Shown one piece after another: positions 8,208-19,384 of a stretch of DNA of 46,962 nucleotides. A program made the translations under genes and the position numbers. Below the pieces are notes generated by a model, which saw only the letters and a program-made list of their open reading frames with translations, was not told the origin of the DNA and ran no database searches. The DNA comes from Mesotaenium endlicherianum (lineage: Eukaryota > Streptophyta > Zygnematophyceae > Zygnematales > Mesotaeniaceae). The stretch covers positions 1-46,962 of the forward strand of contig WELA01009603.1 of assembly GCA_009602735.1 (NCBI GenBank). The letters run 5' to 3'. How positions within the stretch are numbered: the stretch's first letter is position 1; the number at the start of each line of letters is the position of its first letter.

Positions 8208-11200
8208 GCCAGGAGCCTACCACCCCAAGACCCACTTCACGAGAAGGCAACACGCCAAGTGAGGTGGAGACCCCCGTTGAAGACGACGTTCCAGCCCCAA
8301 TGAGTTTGAGAGGTTACCTTGGAGGAGAGAAGGTCCACATCTTGGTGGATAGCGGAGCTCAAGGCAACTTCATTGCTGCAGATTTTGCCACCAAGCACGG
8401 TATTACTATGCGAACTCTTGACCACGACGAGGAGATTATGATGCCCGATGGATTCTCCTATACTACCCCTTCCAAGAAGACGTACCCCTTGGCACTCTCT
8501 ATCAAGTCCTTCAAGGATAGAGTAGTGTTCTCCCCCATGCAATTGGGCAAGTACGACGTCATCCTAGGGACGCCTTGGTTGACCAAGCACAACCCCCAAG
8601 TTGATTGGAGGACCGGTACTATCAAGATCAAGAATGACATCACTTCAAGAATCTGTATTTTGCGCGCAATCCAGAATATCCAGACCCAAGACATCCAGAA
8701 GCCGGCACACGAGATACTATTGTCCGCCCTCCAACTCAAGAGACTTGTGAGGAAGGGACACGAGCTTCTTTTGGCCTTGATCACGCCAAAAGACATCAAG
8801 AAAGACATCGAGAGTCAAGAAGGCAGCCCCGTTCCCAAGGAGATACAAGAAGTCTTTGAGGACTACAAAGAAGTGTTCTCCCCGGAATTGCCCAAGGGCC
8901 TACCCCCCAAAAGATTCGTAGACCACAAGATAGAGTTGGAGCCCGGAAGCAAGCCCATCTCTCGGCCTACGTTCAAAATGTCATACACGGAGCTAGACGA
9001 AGTCAAGAAGCAAATCAAGGAGCTACTGGAGCATGGCTTCATTCGACCTAGCAAGTCGCCATTTGGAGCCCCGGTGCTATTTGTCAAGAAGAAAGATGGT
9101 ACCTTGAGGATGTGTGTGGACTATCGCGCCCTCAACAAGATCACCATCAAGAATCGATACCCGCTGCCGCGCATGGATGAGCTCATGGACCGGCTGGTTG
9201 GAGCCAAGTACTTCACGAAGATTGACTTACGGAGCGGCTACCACCAGATTCGCATCGCAGAACCGGACATAGAGAAGACGGCATTCAGGACAAGATATGG
9301 ACATTTTGAGTTCATGGTCCTGCCATTTGGACTCACCAACGCGCCAGCAACTTTCATGACTATGATGAACACCATATTTCAGCCCATGTTGGACAGATTT
9401 GTGGTGGTATTCATCGATGACATCCTTATCTACAGCAAGACCCTTGAAGAGCATGCGAGACACTTGAAAGAAGTCCTTGAAGTATTGAAGCAAAACAAGC
9501 TGTTTGCGAAGGAGTCAAAATGCGAGTTTGCCAAACAAGAAGTGGAGTTCCTAGGTCTCCACGTGACTGCTGATGGCATCAAGATAGACCCCAAGAAGAC
9601 CACGGTGGTGGAGGAATGGCCAACCCCCACGACCAAGAAAGAACTCCAGTCATTCTTGGGATTTGCCAATTGGTACAGAAAATTCATCCAAGGCTTCTCG
9701 CACATAGCAGCCCCCCTGACAGATCTACTCAAGAAGGACAGGCTATATACATGGACCGAGAAAGAGGAAGAGGCATTTCAAGAGTTAAAGCGAAGATTGA
9801 CCACATCCCCGGTGCTCACACTCCCAAGTCCAAACCCAGATTGGCCCTTCCACGTCATCACCGATGCATCTTCCTATGCAATAGGAGCAATCCTGCTTCA
9901 AGACCAAGGCAAGGGACTGCAGCCCATCGCCTACGAGTCAAGGAAGCTAAATCCAGCCGAGCAAAATTATACAACCACGGAGCGAGAGGCATTGGCGATT
10001 GTACATGCCTTGAAGGTTTGGCGCTGCTACGTTGAAGGACGCAAAGTACTGGTCACCACGGACCACGAGGCGTTAAAGCACCTCCAAACGCAGCCGTATC
10101 TCTCAAGGAGACAAGCAAGATGGAGCGGATACTTGCAACAATACAACATCACGATTCAGTACCAGCCCGGCAAGACAAACCCGGCTGACCCCCTCTCAAG
10201 ACTGCAATTAAATGCAGTGATGGTATCCCTGAAGACAGATCTGGAAGCTCGATTTTCAGCCGCCTATGAAAGAGACCCTTACTACAAGAACGGAGAAGCA
10301 GCCTTGGACCCATGCAAGAAGCAAGAAGGCAATTATTGGGTGAGGCAAGATACGGGCCAGAGATGTGTTCCTAATGACTTAGACCTCCGGCTCTTGCTTC
10401 TACGAGAAGCACACGACAACCCTCTTGGAGGACACTTTGGAATCCTAAGGACCACGGGCGTTCTAGCTAGGACTTATTGTTGGCCAGGCATGTCTAAGCA
10501 AGTCAAGGAGTACTGCAGGAGCTGTGACACATGCCAAAGAATCAAGCCATCATCGCAAAAGGCGGGAGGACTCCTCCAACCACTACCAATCCCCGAAAGA
10601 CAATGGACGGACATCTCAATGGACCTTATCGTGGACTTGCCCGTGACACCTCGAGGCCATAATGCAATACTCACGGTGGTGGACAGACTTACCAAGATGG
10701 CTCATTTTATTCCCACGACGACTAAGGCTACAGCACCACAACTTGCAAGACTCATCTTTGACAACATCTTCCGACTCCATGGACTACCATCAAGAATTGT
10801 GTCAGATAGAGATCCAAGATTCACAAGCCATTTCTGGAAAAATCTCTTCAAGAACTTGGGTACATCGCTGGATATGTCTACTGCCTACCACCCACAATCA
10901 GATGGGCAAACCGAGCGTATGAATCGTACCCTAAAGACCTCTCTAAAGGCCTACGTGTCTACCCTCGAGCAAGACTGGGACATGTACTTGACCCCCCTCG
11001 AGTTTGCCTACAACAACACTACGCAGGCCTCTACCCAAGAGTCCCCATTCTTCCTCAACTATGGCTTCCATCCGACCACGCCACTGAGCTTCACGGCTGG
11101 CCATGATGAAGTACCTGCAGCCACAGATTTTATGGAGACATTAGAAGCAGCCCTTACAGCAGCGAAGAAAGCTCTACAACACGCGCAAGATGCTCAAGCA

Positions 11201-11794
11201 AGAGTGGCGAACAGATCCAGAAGAGAAATTACGTACAGAGTGGGTGACAACGTGTTACTATCATCCAAGAACATTTCCCTGAACAACAGGCCTGCCGGCA
11301 GCAAGTTCTCTCCCAAGTATTTGGGACCCTTCAAGATTATCCAGCAAGTCAACCCCGTTGCTTTCAAGCTAGAACTTCCCCAGACTATGCACATCGACCC
11401 CGTATTCCACGCTTCCCTCTTCAAGCCATATGTGCAACCCGACAACAAGTTCCCAGGACGTGTGACAACCCCACCAGCCCCAACAATAGTGGATGATCAT
11501 TTGGAGTACGAAGTGGAAGACATAGTGGCTATGAGAAATTTCAGGAGACAGCAGCAATACTTGATCAAGTGGAAAGGATATCCAGATTCGGAGAATAGTT
11601 GGGTGGCGGCGCACTACCTTGACAAAGTTCAGAGAAAGTTGAAGCGCTTCCATGCCGCCAACCCCCATCTTGGACCAGCCCCAAGTCTCTCTACTAGAAG
11701 CCCGAAGACTTCAGGGAGGCAGCCTGCCACCATCAAGAAGCAGCAGAAGACCCCTTGGAGGCAGCCTGCAAGAACAAGAAAGAGGAAAAATTGA
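8193..11794 (+). CDS. Pol polyprotein of family 1 chromovirus (PR-RT-RH-IN-chromodomain)
   Basis: About 1200 codons; the frame is open from 8129, but the -1 slip at 8186-8192 probably sets the entry. Domains in order: retropepsin with VDSGAQGNF (catalytic Asp near 8348); RT with [13 protein letters not shown] (near 9220), [12 protein letters not shown] and the FIDD box (near 9415); RNase H with [15 protein letters not shown] (near 9860) and TDHEALKHL; integrase HHCC finger (near 10410-10540); DDE core with MDLIVDLP (near 10625), SDRDPRF (near 10805) and Glu in GQTERMNR (near 10910); then a C-terminal chromodomain ([11 protein letters not shown], then [16 protein letters not shown], near 11505-11610). 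All catalytic residues I checked are present and no stop interrupts it. The chromodomain, which usually binds methylated histone H3, places it among chromoviruses. Confidence 0.95.
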
Positions 11795-12419
11795 CATTAG
11801 ACACTCTTCTCTTCTCGCAGTTTCTGGACAGAAAACTAAAACTGCTACTGGTAATAGGTCTCTGCATAATAAATTCTGAAAATTTACCTGGCTGTAGTCC
11901 ATGAGTAGCCGGTCATTTAGAGTCCAAGTTTGCTCAATTTGGAGCACTGGTGAGAGAGATATGATGCTCTAAGTAGAAGGGGGTCAGGCTGCTGGCATTG
12001 TTAGGACAGAATATGCCTTCTGACATTGTGCCTTCCCCTGAACTTGGAATGCTCTGAAACTCAAGACTCTGGTAGAACATCTTACAGCGCCCAGTTTGAG
12101 ACTTAGTTTGCAGAATTTGGAGAAGTATAGAAGGACTTATGATTTTCAGAAGTTTCTGCACAGATTTGGAGGAGTGCCTACTCTCTCAGCTCTCAACGAC
12201 ACTCCAGAAATGAGAATGCTCTCAAATTTGGTGACCCGGTAGAGTTCTCCGACGCGGTCCGTCTGGCACTCGAATTTTCAGATTTGGAGCAGTTCTGTGG
12301 CCGCTATGAATTTTTGAGTTCGTGGCAGATTCTGGGCCAACTTGTACAATTTTCTTTATCATTAAGGAGTAGGCTAGCCAATAAGGTCACACCACCTACG
12401 ACCTTGCCTAGTCTACCTT

Positions 12420-12535
12420 ACATGTGTAGCACCTGACTTGGCGCCTTTGACTAGTCCTCTTCACATGTGTGGCATCTGACTTGAAACTGTTGACTAGTTT
12501 GCTCCACATGTGTAAGACCTGACTTGACGCGCCGA
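12420..12535 (+). repeat. 43-bp tandem repeats next to PPT
   Basis: Units begin at 12420, 12463 and 12506, each starting ACATGTGT, followed by a variable CCTGACTTG or TCTGACTTG and, in the first two, TTGACTAGT. The third unit is partial. The same array, inverted, occurs in copies B and C. Confidence 0.8.
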
Positions 12536-12553
12536 GACGTCGCTTTTTCTATC

Positions 12554-12563
12554 GGGGGGGTGA
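12554..12563 (+). promoter_or_regulatory. Polypurine tract of family 1 copy A
   Basis: A run of seven G followed by TGA directly before the 3' LTR. It is the expected plus-strand primer site. It is G-only rather than the usual mixed A/G tract. Confidence 0.65.
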
Positions 12564-13066
12564 TGTAGTGATTTGAGTTATTATATATTAGTTTGCATAT
12601 ATTTTAATGTTTTCAAATATATTTGGAGTAGTATTGTGTGGAGTCAAGTGTGAATAGGTACTCTAGTAACTTGGTTCATGTCCTTTGAACCTTCCAAGGC
12701 ATTTTCGAAGTTAGAGGAAAGACCTAGAAGAACTCCATGTGGCAAAAGTCAAATGTGCCATTTTTAGGTCAAAAGGACATGTGTACATTATTCTAGAAAG
12801 AGGTGGCAAGTTTTGGGATGTGTTGGGTGCCAACACATCAACATACACCTTCCTAGAAATTACTTATGTAGCAAGTATATAAACAAGAGCTAGAACATAG
12901 AAAGACATTCGAGAATCACTCTTGTACTTGCCAAAATCCAGAAATATATTAACTTTCAAGAAGCCATCTCTCTTTCAAGAAGCTACCACTTGTGTTCAAA
13001 GATCCTTGTCTTGAATAGATAAAGTATTCTATTTTACTAAGTACTTTATCTATCTGTTTCACTACA
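12564..13066 (+). repeat. 3' LTR of family 1 copy A
   Basis: 503 bp, six substitutions from the 5' LTR and no indels. It is followed by the second ATTTT copy of the target duplication at 13067-13071. Confidence 0.95.
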
Positions 13067-13071
13067 ATTTT

Positions 13072-14888
13072 GAAGAGTTCTTTTTGATAGGAATTCTTGA
13101 AGAAGAGGTGCACAAAACCAAAGATACTAAGTTCAAGATATATTTTGGGTATGATGGGGAGTACAAGACCTGGGCTCGCAAGCAAAGTCTAGAGTACATG
13201 CCCTCTGTGCCTCAATCTCGTTGGTTCTCTGCGTATGAGGGAGTTGTGAGGGTAGATGCCTCTGCACAGCAAAACTTGGAAGAACTTGCTCTTAGGACTT
13301 TCCAAGGCACCCTGCCTACACAAATCACACCCAATTTGACTGTCACACAGAGCCACAGGACTCTCAAGAACCAGAGGATTCGCACAGTTACACAAAATCA
13401 GACAGGGACCTCTTAGCTATAGAGCCAAAGAGGAAGTGGGGAAGACTTTCAAAGCAAAAAGGTCCAGATATGACTGTGCCTGTGAATAGAGATGAGAGAA
13501 GACATAGAGTGGCCTTAGCAAAGAAGAGTGCCAAGAGCAGGGGTAACAAGGGCTACAAGAAGAAGAAGGGAAGGTTGTCTGGGTCTGAGGATGAGTACAG
13601 CTCATATGAGAAGCTGGATACAAAAAGAGACCCTCTGGTGTCATCCCTTGCTGAAGAAGAGGAACAACTTCAACCTGCCAACAGAGGACCAGAATTTTCT
13701 TGGAGGTCTGCTGAAGAAGGTGAAGTCCCCTCATGGCTGATCAACCCTGTCAGCACTGTCAGTATTGGCTTGACCAAAACCAGCACCAATCTGTTTCTCA
13801 CAATGAGCCCTTTTGCAATTCTATGTCTGCTCATCGGCATCAACAGGTATGATGAAATGTGTGCTGAGGCAAATGCACATGCTTAGAGCAAGGTGCTAAG
13901 CAGTGGACTCAACCGAGTACTAGTGAGCTTGTTCTATGGCATGGTCTTTGTATTGGCATGGCTCTCAATCCCTTCCCAAGGTACAGAGAATACTGGAGGA
14001 GTGACGATTTTGGTCTTGTAAAATTTCTTGCATTTAGAAAATTTATGTCAAGGGATAGGTGGGTCCAAATCAAGTGCTACTTGCACATTATATCAAATGC
14101 AACTAGAGATGTTTTTCTTAAGGCCTCTGGTGAGTACAGGTAGTGGGAATGTCAGCCATTCATAGACCTTTTGAAAAAATAATTCAAACAGTAGGATAAT
14201 CCAGATGAGCATTCGACAATAGATGAGAGTCTGATTCCTACTAAAAATAGGTAGTGCCTTGTGAGAGTCTAGTGTCCTAAAAGCCCTATAAGTATAGCAT
14301 AGAGCTCTTTACTTTGTTTGATAGTGTCACCTACTATTGTTGGGATTTTTTGGTCTTTGACAAGATAAAGAGGCCTAGCAGAAATACTTCAGTTGTCATG
14401 GAGATGGTCAGTACACTGCCTAAGGGCCAGATTTACAGTTTTGTGCTTGACAGAGGCTTCACAAGTCCTGAACATTGTGAAGCTGCTGTCAAAACTTGGT
14501 CATGGAGCTACTGGTACTTGTACTAGAAGAAAAAACTATTCTACTAAGAAGTTGGTCCTAGATATACTTGCAGGCCAGAAAGAAGTGGATCAGGGGTGCT
14601 TCATAGCAGTAGTGTGTGATTGGCTTGAGCAGATAGCTCTTGCAAGACAAAATGCCTGCTTACTTGCTGTCTAATTGTAGGAGTCTAGATATTGTAGAGG
14701 TCCAGAGGAGGCAGAAAGGAGGAGAATCCAAAACTATCCCTGCTCTCGACATTGTCAAACACTACAACCAATACAAGGATGCCGTTGATCAATTTGAGAA
14801 ACTGTGCTTGAGAGAAAACTACTCATTAGAGGCAGAGCAGGTGGCTAGAAAGTGGTGGCATCGCCTGTACTTGGGCTTCTTTGATGGG
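13072..14888 (+). pseudogene. PiggyBac-like transposase relic 1, main part
   Basis: Continuation of the fragment at 6270-6386. It starts with EEFFLIGILEEEV, matching VDFFLVGVVKKEV in the copy at 43 kb. Then come an acidic/basic linker (RGNKGYKKKKGR near 13540), the start of the piggyBac DDD domain (MSPFAILCLLIGINRYDEM, near 13800-13860), IDESLIP with the first catalytic Asp near 14222, SFVLDRGFTSP (second Asp, near 14447) and KDAVDQFEKLCLREN (third Asp, near 14785). Several stops and frame changes make it non-functional. Similarity stops after WWHRLYLGFFDG at 14888, where the 136-bp repeat begins, so the C-terminal Cys-rich finger is lost. It would have been a cut-and-paste transposase. Confidence 0.85.
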
Positions 14889-15024
14889 TGTTGTGCGTTA
14901 CGAGGTCGAGTGCGCACCATAGGCATAAGCAACACATCATAGGCAAGCAGGCTTTGCTGTAATGGAGTCTATAATACATGTGGCGTTATAGCAAACAAGG
15001 GAGTCAAGTCGAAAATGTTTTAAT
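14889..15024 (+). repeat. 136-bp direct repeat, left copy
   Basis: Matches 16027-16162 without gaps, about 11 mismatches by eye. It begins TGT, but does not end in CA, and no target duplication was found, so it is not a clear LTR. Confidence 0.8.
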
Positions 15025-16026
15025 ATGGAATGTGTACTCTTCAAAGTGAGCACCTCAAGACTGTAATCTAGTAGGACAACAACTAATGAAGTATGGCCCA
15101 ACAGATCACTGGAAGCACATCATGATCTTCAGAGTAGTCCTATGGCAAGGGCTTAAGCTGTGACTTTGCTCACCACTTGTGAAGTTCTTCAAGTGACTGG
15201 AAGCCTGGAGGGCTTGCTCTTCACAAGAGAGTAACTAAGTGGTCCTGAAAACACAAGAGATAAAAGTGTAAGCCTTACTGATAATCTCTGTTACTTGCAC
15301 CTGGCATAATGGACTTCTAAAAGATGTCTCTTCGAGGGCAATCTCTAGTACTTATACTCCTGGAAATCCGGCGGGGTATGCGGCGGATCCAGTGCATGTA
15401 GTCACTCTAGGAGGCTCTCCTATGTCCACTAATGTGTACAAGGCATGTACTAGCACTCCTATAGGCTAAGCATAACTCAAACCAATCAAAGCAAGGTGCG
15501 TAGGATATGCTACGTGTCCCTCATTGGCCGAGCTTACCTTGGGTGATTCTACCTAGATAGCGCCTCAAAAGTGGATCCGGAAATTGAGGAAGCTTCCTCT
15601 AAGAGTAGGTGATGCAGTCACCAAGTTATAACCTCAATGATGCACATATACTATGGAAATGCAACACTTATGTAGGCTAAGGGGCTCGCGGATTTGTGCG
15701 CACAAAGCTTGGGGTCACGAAGAGCCAACAATGTCACCTTTGGGGACATTGAGTCACAAATTGGGCCTTCGGAAAGTTTCGCTAGGGACCGGTAGGTGAC
15801 GCAGACTAGATCGCACCTATCTCGCTCGATACTTGACCAAATGACGCGAAATTGGTGCCATTCCAAAGATGCTTCGACGCGCTAAACGTTGGTGACTTGG
15901 AAATCTGTAAAAGGTCAACATACGGATGCGTAATGTTAATGCAAAGTTGGCCTTCCTAGGTTGATGTTCCGCACATGTGGAGCTTGGTTTTTATACGACA
16001 ACCTTGACTCAATCAATCATGACAGC
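15025..16026. other. Unidentified 1.0 kb interior between 136-bp direct repeats
   Basis: No long ORF and no recognised domain, no PBS next to the left repeat and no purine tract next to the right one. It could be the inside of a small non-autonomous element or unrelated sequence trapped between two copies of a short repeat. It interrupts piggyBac relic 1 on its left and abuts the GC-rich element on its right. Confidence 0.4.
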
Positions 16027-16162
16027 TGTCGTGCGTTACGAGGTCGAGTGCGCACCATAGGCATAAGCAACACATTATAGGCAAGCAGCCTTTGCTGCAA
16101 TGGTGTCTATAATACATGGGGCGTGATAGCCAAAAAGGGAGTCAAGTCAAAAATGTTTTAAT
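16027..16162 (+). repeat. 136-bp direct repeat, right copy
   Basis: Second copy of 14889-15024, same orientation, offset 1138 bp. The base composition changes sharply right after it to GC-rich. Confidence 0.8.
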
Positions 16163-16176
16163 TCCCCTCCCAGCTC

Positions 16177-16590
16177 TCAACCTCTAGCTGATGGGCTGTG
16201 TACGCTGCCTAAGGCTAGCTCAGTGCAGTCTCCGCAGAACCAGTCTCCAGCTGGCACGCAGGCCAGCGGCGGGTCGAGGCAGCCGATGTGGAAGCCGAGG
16301 TTGCAGCTGTCGCAGAGCAGCATCTTGGCCTCCTGGCCAGTGCTGTGACAGATCTGGCACGCCCAGTCCTTGGGCGGCCGCGCGTGGCGGGGACGGACCT
16401 GCAAGTCAAGGTTAGGAAGGTGGCACGGCCCACAGTTCCTCGTGTTGTCCTTGTGAAGACGGCCATCTGCGCCTTCCAGCTCCAGGATTCCTGACCCCAA
16501 GGCACGCTTGACGCGCAGGATGACCGGTGAGCTGCTGGTGTCGAGGGTGTTCTTCGTCCGGCGTCGCAGGTACACGAAGTCACCTGCGGA
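16177..16590 (-). pseudogene. Integrase C-terminal segment plus PHD finger
   Basis: The frame reads DFVYLRRRTKNTLD and VKRALGSGILELEGADGR, the beta-rich C-terminal part of a retroelement integrase, followed by a complete C4HC3 PHD finger. Counting from the start at 16575, the ligands are C73, C76, C88, C91, H96, C99, C114 and C117, with LLCDSCNLGFHIGCLDPPL in the middle and DWFCGDC at the end. The reading frame is the same as RT and integrase, interrupted by a TAA near 16589. PHD fingers generally read the histone H3 tail. In a retroelement it may steer integration, by analogy with chromodomains. This role is inferred. Sequence ends in a stop at 16177. Confidence 0.85.
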
Positions 16591-16734
16591 AAATTACAAT
16601 ACCCGCGGATGGTAGGCTCCTCCACGAGTCATGGCGTACCTTAGTGTGTCGCGATGCTGTGGGATGCTGAGGTTATCCATGGCCATGGGCATCAGGCGCC
16701 GAAAGAGCTGAGCACGATGCCCGATAAGAGCACT

Positions 16735-17271
16735 TCATGTCTCGGGACTGTTCAAGTCCAAGACGTTCTCGGCCACAGTCCTGGCTGCTGCTGGCAGGAT
16801 GGGTTGTTGGCCGCAGAGAAGGAAGTAGGGAGAGTGCAAGGCAAGGGAGGCCTGCTTACTGAACCTGTACCCCATCGCCAGCCAAGGGAGGGCGTCGTCC
16901 CAGTGGGTACGATCGTGGGCAAGGCAGTACTTCCGCAACCCTAGCTTGAAGGTCTGCACCATGCGCTCGGCGAGGCCGTCAGCCTGAGGGTGATCGCGGG
17001 AGGTGGTGCGGTGGTTGATCATAGAGCACTCCAGCAGCTTTCGAAAGCTGCCCTGGAACTCCTTGCCCTGGTCGGTCAGCACCTCAGCGCATCCGCCAAA
17101 ACGGCTAAGGACGTGATCGAGGAAGGCCTGTGCGATCACGCGCCGCACGCGCCCCTCCATGAAAATGAAGTCGCGGCTGCGCCTGAGGATGCGGTCGCGC
17201 TCACGTGCGCTGACATTGGGTGCCATCTCCTTGGCCGTGATGTACTGCAGCATTGGGGCGTCGCCCCACAC
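16735..17271 (-). pseudogene. Integrase core with internal deletion
   Basis: The first part (RDFIFMEGRVRRV) is the region before the integrase zinc finger. It runs straight into AQAFLDHVLSRFGG, so the HHCC finger and the segment with the first catalytic Asp are missing, roughly 130 codons judging by gypsy integrases. The rest keeps LTDQGKEFQGSF (second Asp) and DGLAERMVQTFK (Glu). The downstream LPWLAMGYRFSKQASL matches the integrase core end. It ends at TGA 16735-16737. It cannot be an active integrase. Confidence 0.85.
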
Positions 17272-17289
17272 GTCCTCGGGACCGCGCTG

Positions 17290-18955
17290 CTAGCTGTCTT
17301 GATCCTCTGCCGCTGCCAGGGCCAATCGTCGAGTGGTGACGGTCACCATGTCCACGCTAGTGAGCCCTGCGGGCCGCACATCGCCGTCCACGATGAAGGC
17401 CAGGAAGGCCGCCGCGTGCCAGGCCACCGGCTCATCCTCATTATGGCGGGCCACAGTGAGATCCCTTGAGGAGGGCAGCGGGTTACGGCTGAGACCGTCA
17501 GCGTCCAGGTTGGTCGAGCCTGGACGGTGGTGCACGTCGAAGGTGTACTCCTGCAAGATAAGCGCCCACCGTGCGTACTTGCCGGTCAAGCGCTCCGACG
17601 TCATGAGCCACTTAAGTGGCTGATGGTCGGTGACCAGGCGGAAGTGCGTGCCGTAGAGATAGTGCCTGAAGTGCACGATCGCCCAGACCGCTGCCAGGCA
17701 CTCCCCCTCGTAGGAGCCGCAGTTGCCTTCCGCGCGGTTGTTGCTGCGGCTGGCGTAGGCCACCACATGCTCGAAGCCGTCATGCTCCTGCACCAGCACA
17801 GCGCCCAGCCCTACTTGCGACCAGTCGTTGTGGAGGATGAAGGGCTTCGCGTAGTCAGGACGCCGAAGCACAGGAGCGCTCACCAGCAGCTCCTTGAGCT
17901 TATCGAATGCCGCCTGCTGCTCTGGTCCCCACATGTAGGCAACGCCCTTGCGAAGCAAGTCGTTGAGCGACTTGGCTAGCTCGCTGAACCCTGGCACGAA
18001 GTGGCGGTAGTAGTTGGCGATGCCGAGGAAGGCCCGCAGCTGCGAGAGATCTGTAGGAGGTGGGACGCCTGTGATGGCCGAGACCTTCGCCAGCTGGGGT
18101 GCCAAGCCGCTGGAGGAGAGCAGGTGGCCAAGGTACTCCACCTCGCGGGTCCCAAAAGTGCACTTGCCTGGATGGCACTTGAGCCCAGCGGCCTCCAAGC
18201 GTTCCAAGACAGCAGTGATGTGCGCCACGTGCTCCTCAAACGTCTGACTGAAGACGAGCACGTCATTGATGTAGCATCGGGCAAAGGACAACCCGGCCAG
18301 CTCCTTATCCATCACCCTCTGAAAGGTAGCTGGCGCGTACTTCAACCCAAATGGCATCACCACCCACTCGTAGAGCCGCTGTGCTCCCCAGAATGCCGTT
18401 TTATGCTGGTCCTCCTCGGCGATGGGAATCTGGTTGAAGCCTTGACGCAGATCCAGCACTCAGAACCAAGTGCACGTGTCAATGTCGTCAAAGATCTCGT
18501 CAGGCGTCGGCATAGGATATCTGTCCTGCTCGGTGACCTCGTTCAGCCTACGATAGTCACCGCACATCCTCTTCTCGGACCAGTTGCCCGAGGCATCCTT
18601 CTTGGCTGGCATGACCGTGGGTGCGGCATAGCGAGAGGAGGACTCTTGAATGAGCCGGCTGTCCTCCAGCTTGCCTGTCTGCGCGCTGATCAAGCCATCC
18701 TCAAAGTGGCTGTAGCGATAACGCTTCAGGAAAACGGGCTCCTGCGACGTGAGAGTAATCCGCATGGGGTCCCCTTTGTAGCGCCCGAGATCGTGCATGC
18801 CGCTGGCAAAGCTGGTGCTGCGCCTGCTGTCCAGCAGTGCCGTCAAGTGTGCAACCTGCGCCATGGTGAGTGTCCCCTCCAGCTTCCATGTTGGTGGAGC
18901 TGGTGGCGTCGCCTGGCCTGCAGCTGGAGTCTCCTGTCTTGCCGCTGGGGTAGAC
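17290..18955 (-). pseudogene. Reverse transcriptase and RNase H of GC-rich element
   Basis: One frame with TGA at 18460-18462 and TAG at 17290-17292. Upstream part: WKLEGTLTMAQVAHL, then MCGDYRRLNEVTEQDRYPMP. After the TGA: LDLRQGFNQIPI (first catalytic Asp), MPFGLKYAPATFQ, and CYINDVLVFS near 18270, where the YxDD box has Asn for its first Asp. RNase H follows (GLGAVLVQE; YASRSNNRAEGNCGSYEGE; TDHQPLKWL near 17620). It is a Ty3/gypsy-type RT. Both the stop codons and the Asn substitution inactivate it. Confidence 0.87.
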
Positions 18956-19384
18956 TGTGGTGCTTAGGGTCACCTGCCCTGCCGCGGTTGGCGCTCGGCC
19001 TGCCGCGGGTACCTGCACCGTGGCAGCTGCGGCCAGCTGCCTGGCACCGTCTGCCTGCGAGCGAGGAAAAAGAAAGGGTGACCGGGACTCCCTGGGTGAC
19101 CGGGACTCCCTGGGTCGCTGTGAGGACTCCTCTCTCCGTCGTCCCCCCCCCAGCGAACCAGAGTCCTCCCTGCGCGGCGGTGGGGAGGGGGGCCGGGCGC
19201 GCGCCTGCGGTGCAGGCCCTGCGCGCTGAGGATGCCACGTCGTGCCGGTCGGGGCCTGATTGTCATTGTCGGTGGAGTCATCGTCCATATCATTGGCAGG
19301 CCGAGTTAGCTCGGGATGCCGAGTTGCGGCGTAGAGAGGCGGCACCAAGGCCTGCATCTGCAGCAGAATCCACGTGAGGACGTT
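18956..19384 (-). pseudogene. Linker between methyltransferase and RT, frame changes
   Basis: Low-complexity Pro/Arg/Ser-rich coding sequence with an 18-bp tandem repeat near 19078-19113 and a run of nine C near 19142-19151. The methyltransferase is in one minus frame and RT in another, so a frame change must occur here. Slippage at the C run or in the repeats is a candidate cause. No domain recognised. Confidence 0.55.

Larger units (their letters stand above)
11795..12563 (+). other. 3' untranslated region of family 1 copy A
   Basis: 769 bp between the pol stop and the 3' LTR with no convincing ORF. It is conserved in copies B (46098-46898) and C (41941-42678), which suggests a cis function or simply common descent. 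It contains tandem 43-bp units near its end and a purine tract next to the LTR. Confidence 0.75.
6387..13066 (+). mobile_element. Full-length Ty3/gypsy chromovirus, family 1 copy A
   Basis: A 6680-bp element with two 503-bp LTRs (6387-6889 and 12564-13066) of form TG...CA, flanked by a perfect 5-bp duplication ATTTT (6382-6386 and 13067-13071). Internal features are in canonical order: PBS, gag, slippery site, pol (protease, RT, RNase H, integrase, chromodomain), 3' untranslated repeats and PPT. I count six substitutions between the LTRs (about 1.2%), so the insertion is fairly recent. Gag and pol are both open, so this copy may be autonomous. It sits inside the ORF of piggyBac relic 1. Other copies of the family lie at 39234-40430, 41494-42678 and 45595-46962. 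Confidence 0.95.

Noticed and set aside
14889..16162. Small LTR retrotransposon
   Set aside because: The repeats do not end in CA, no 5-bp duplication flanks them, and no primer site or purine tract is next to them; kept as an unidentified unit.
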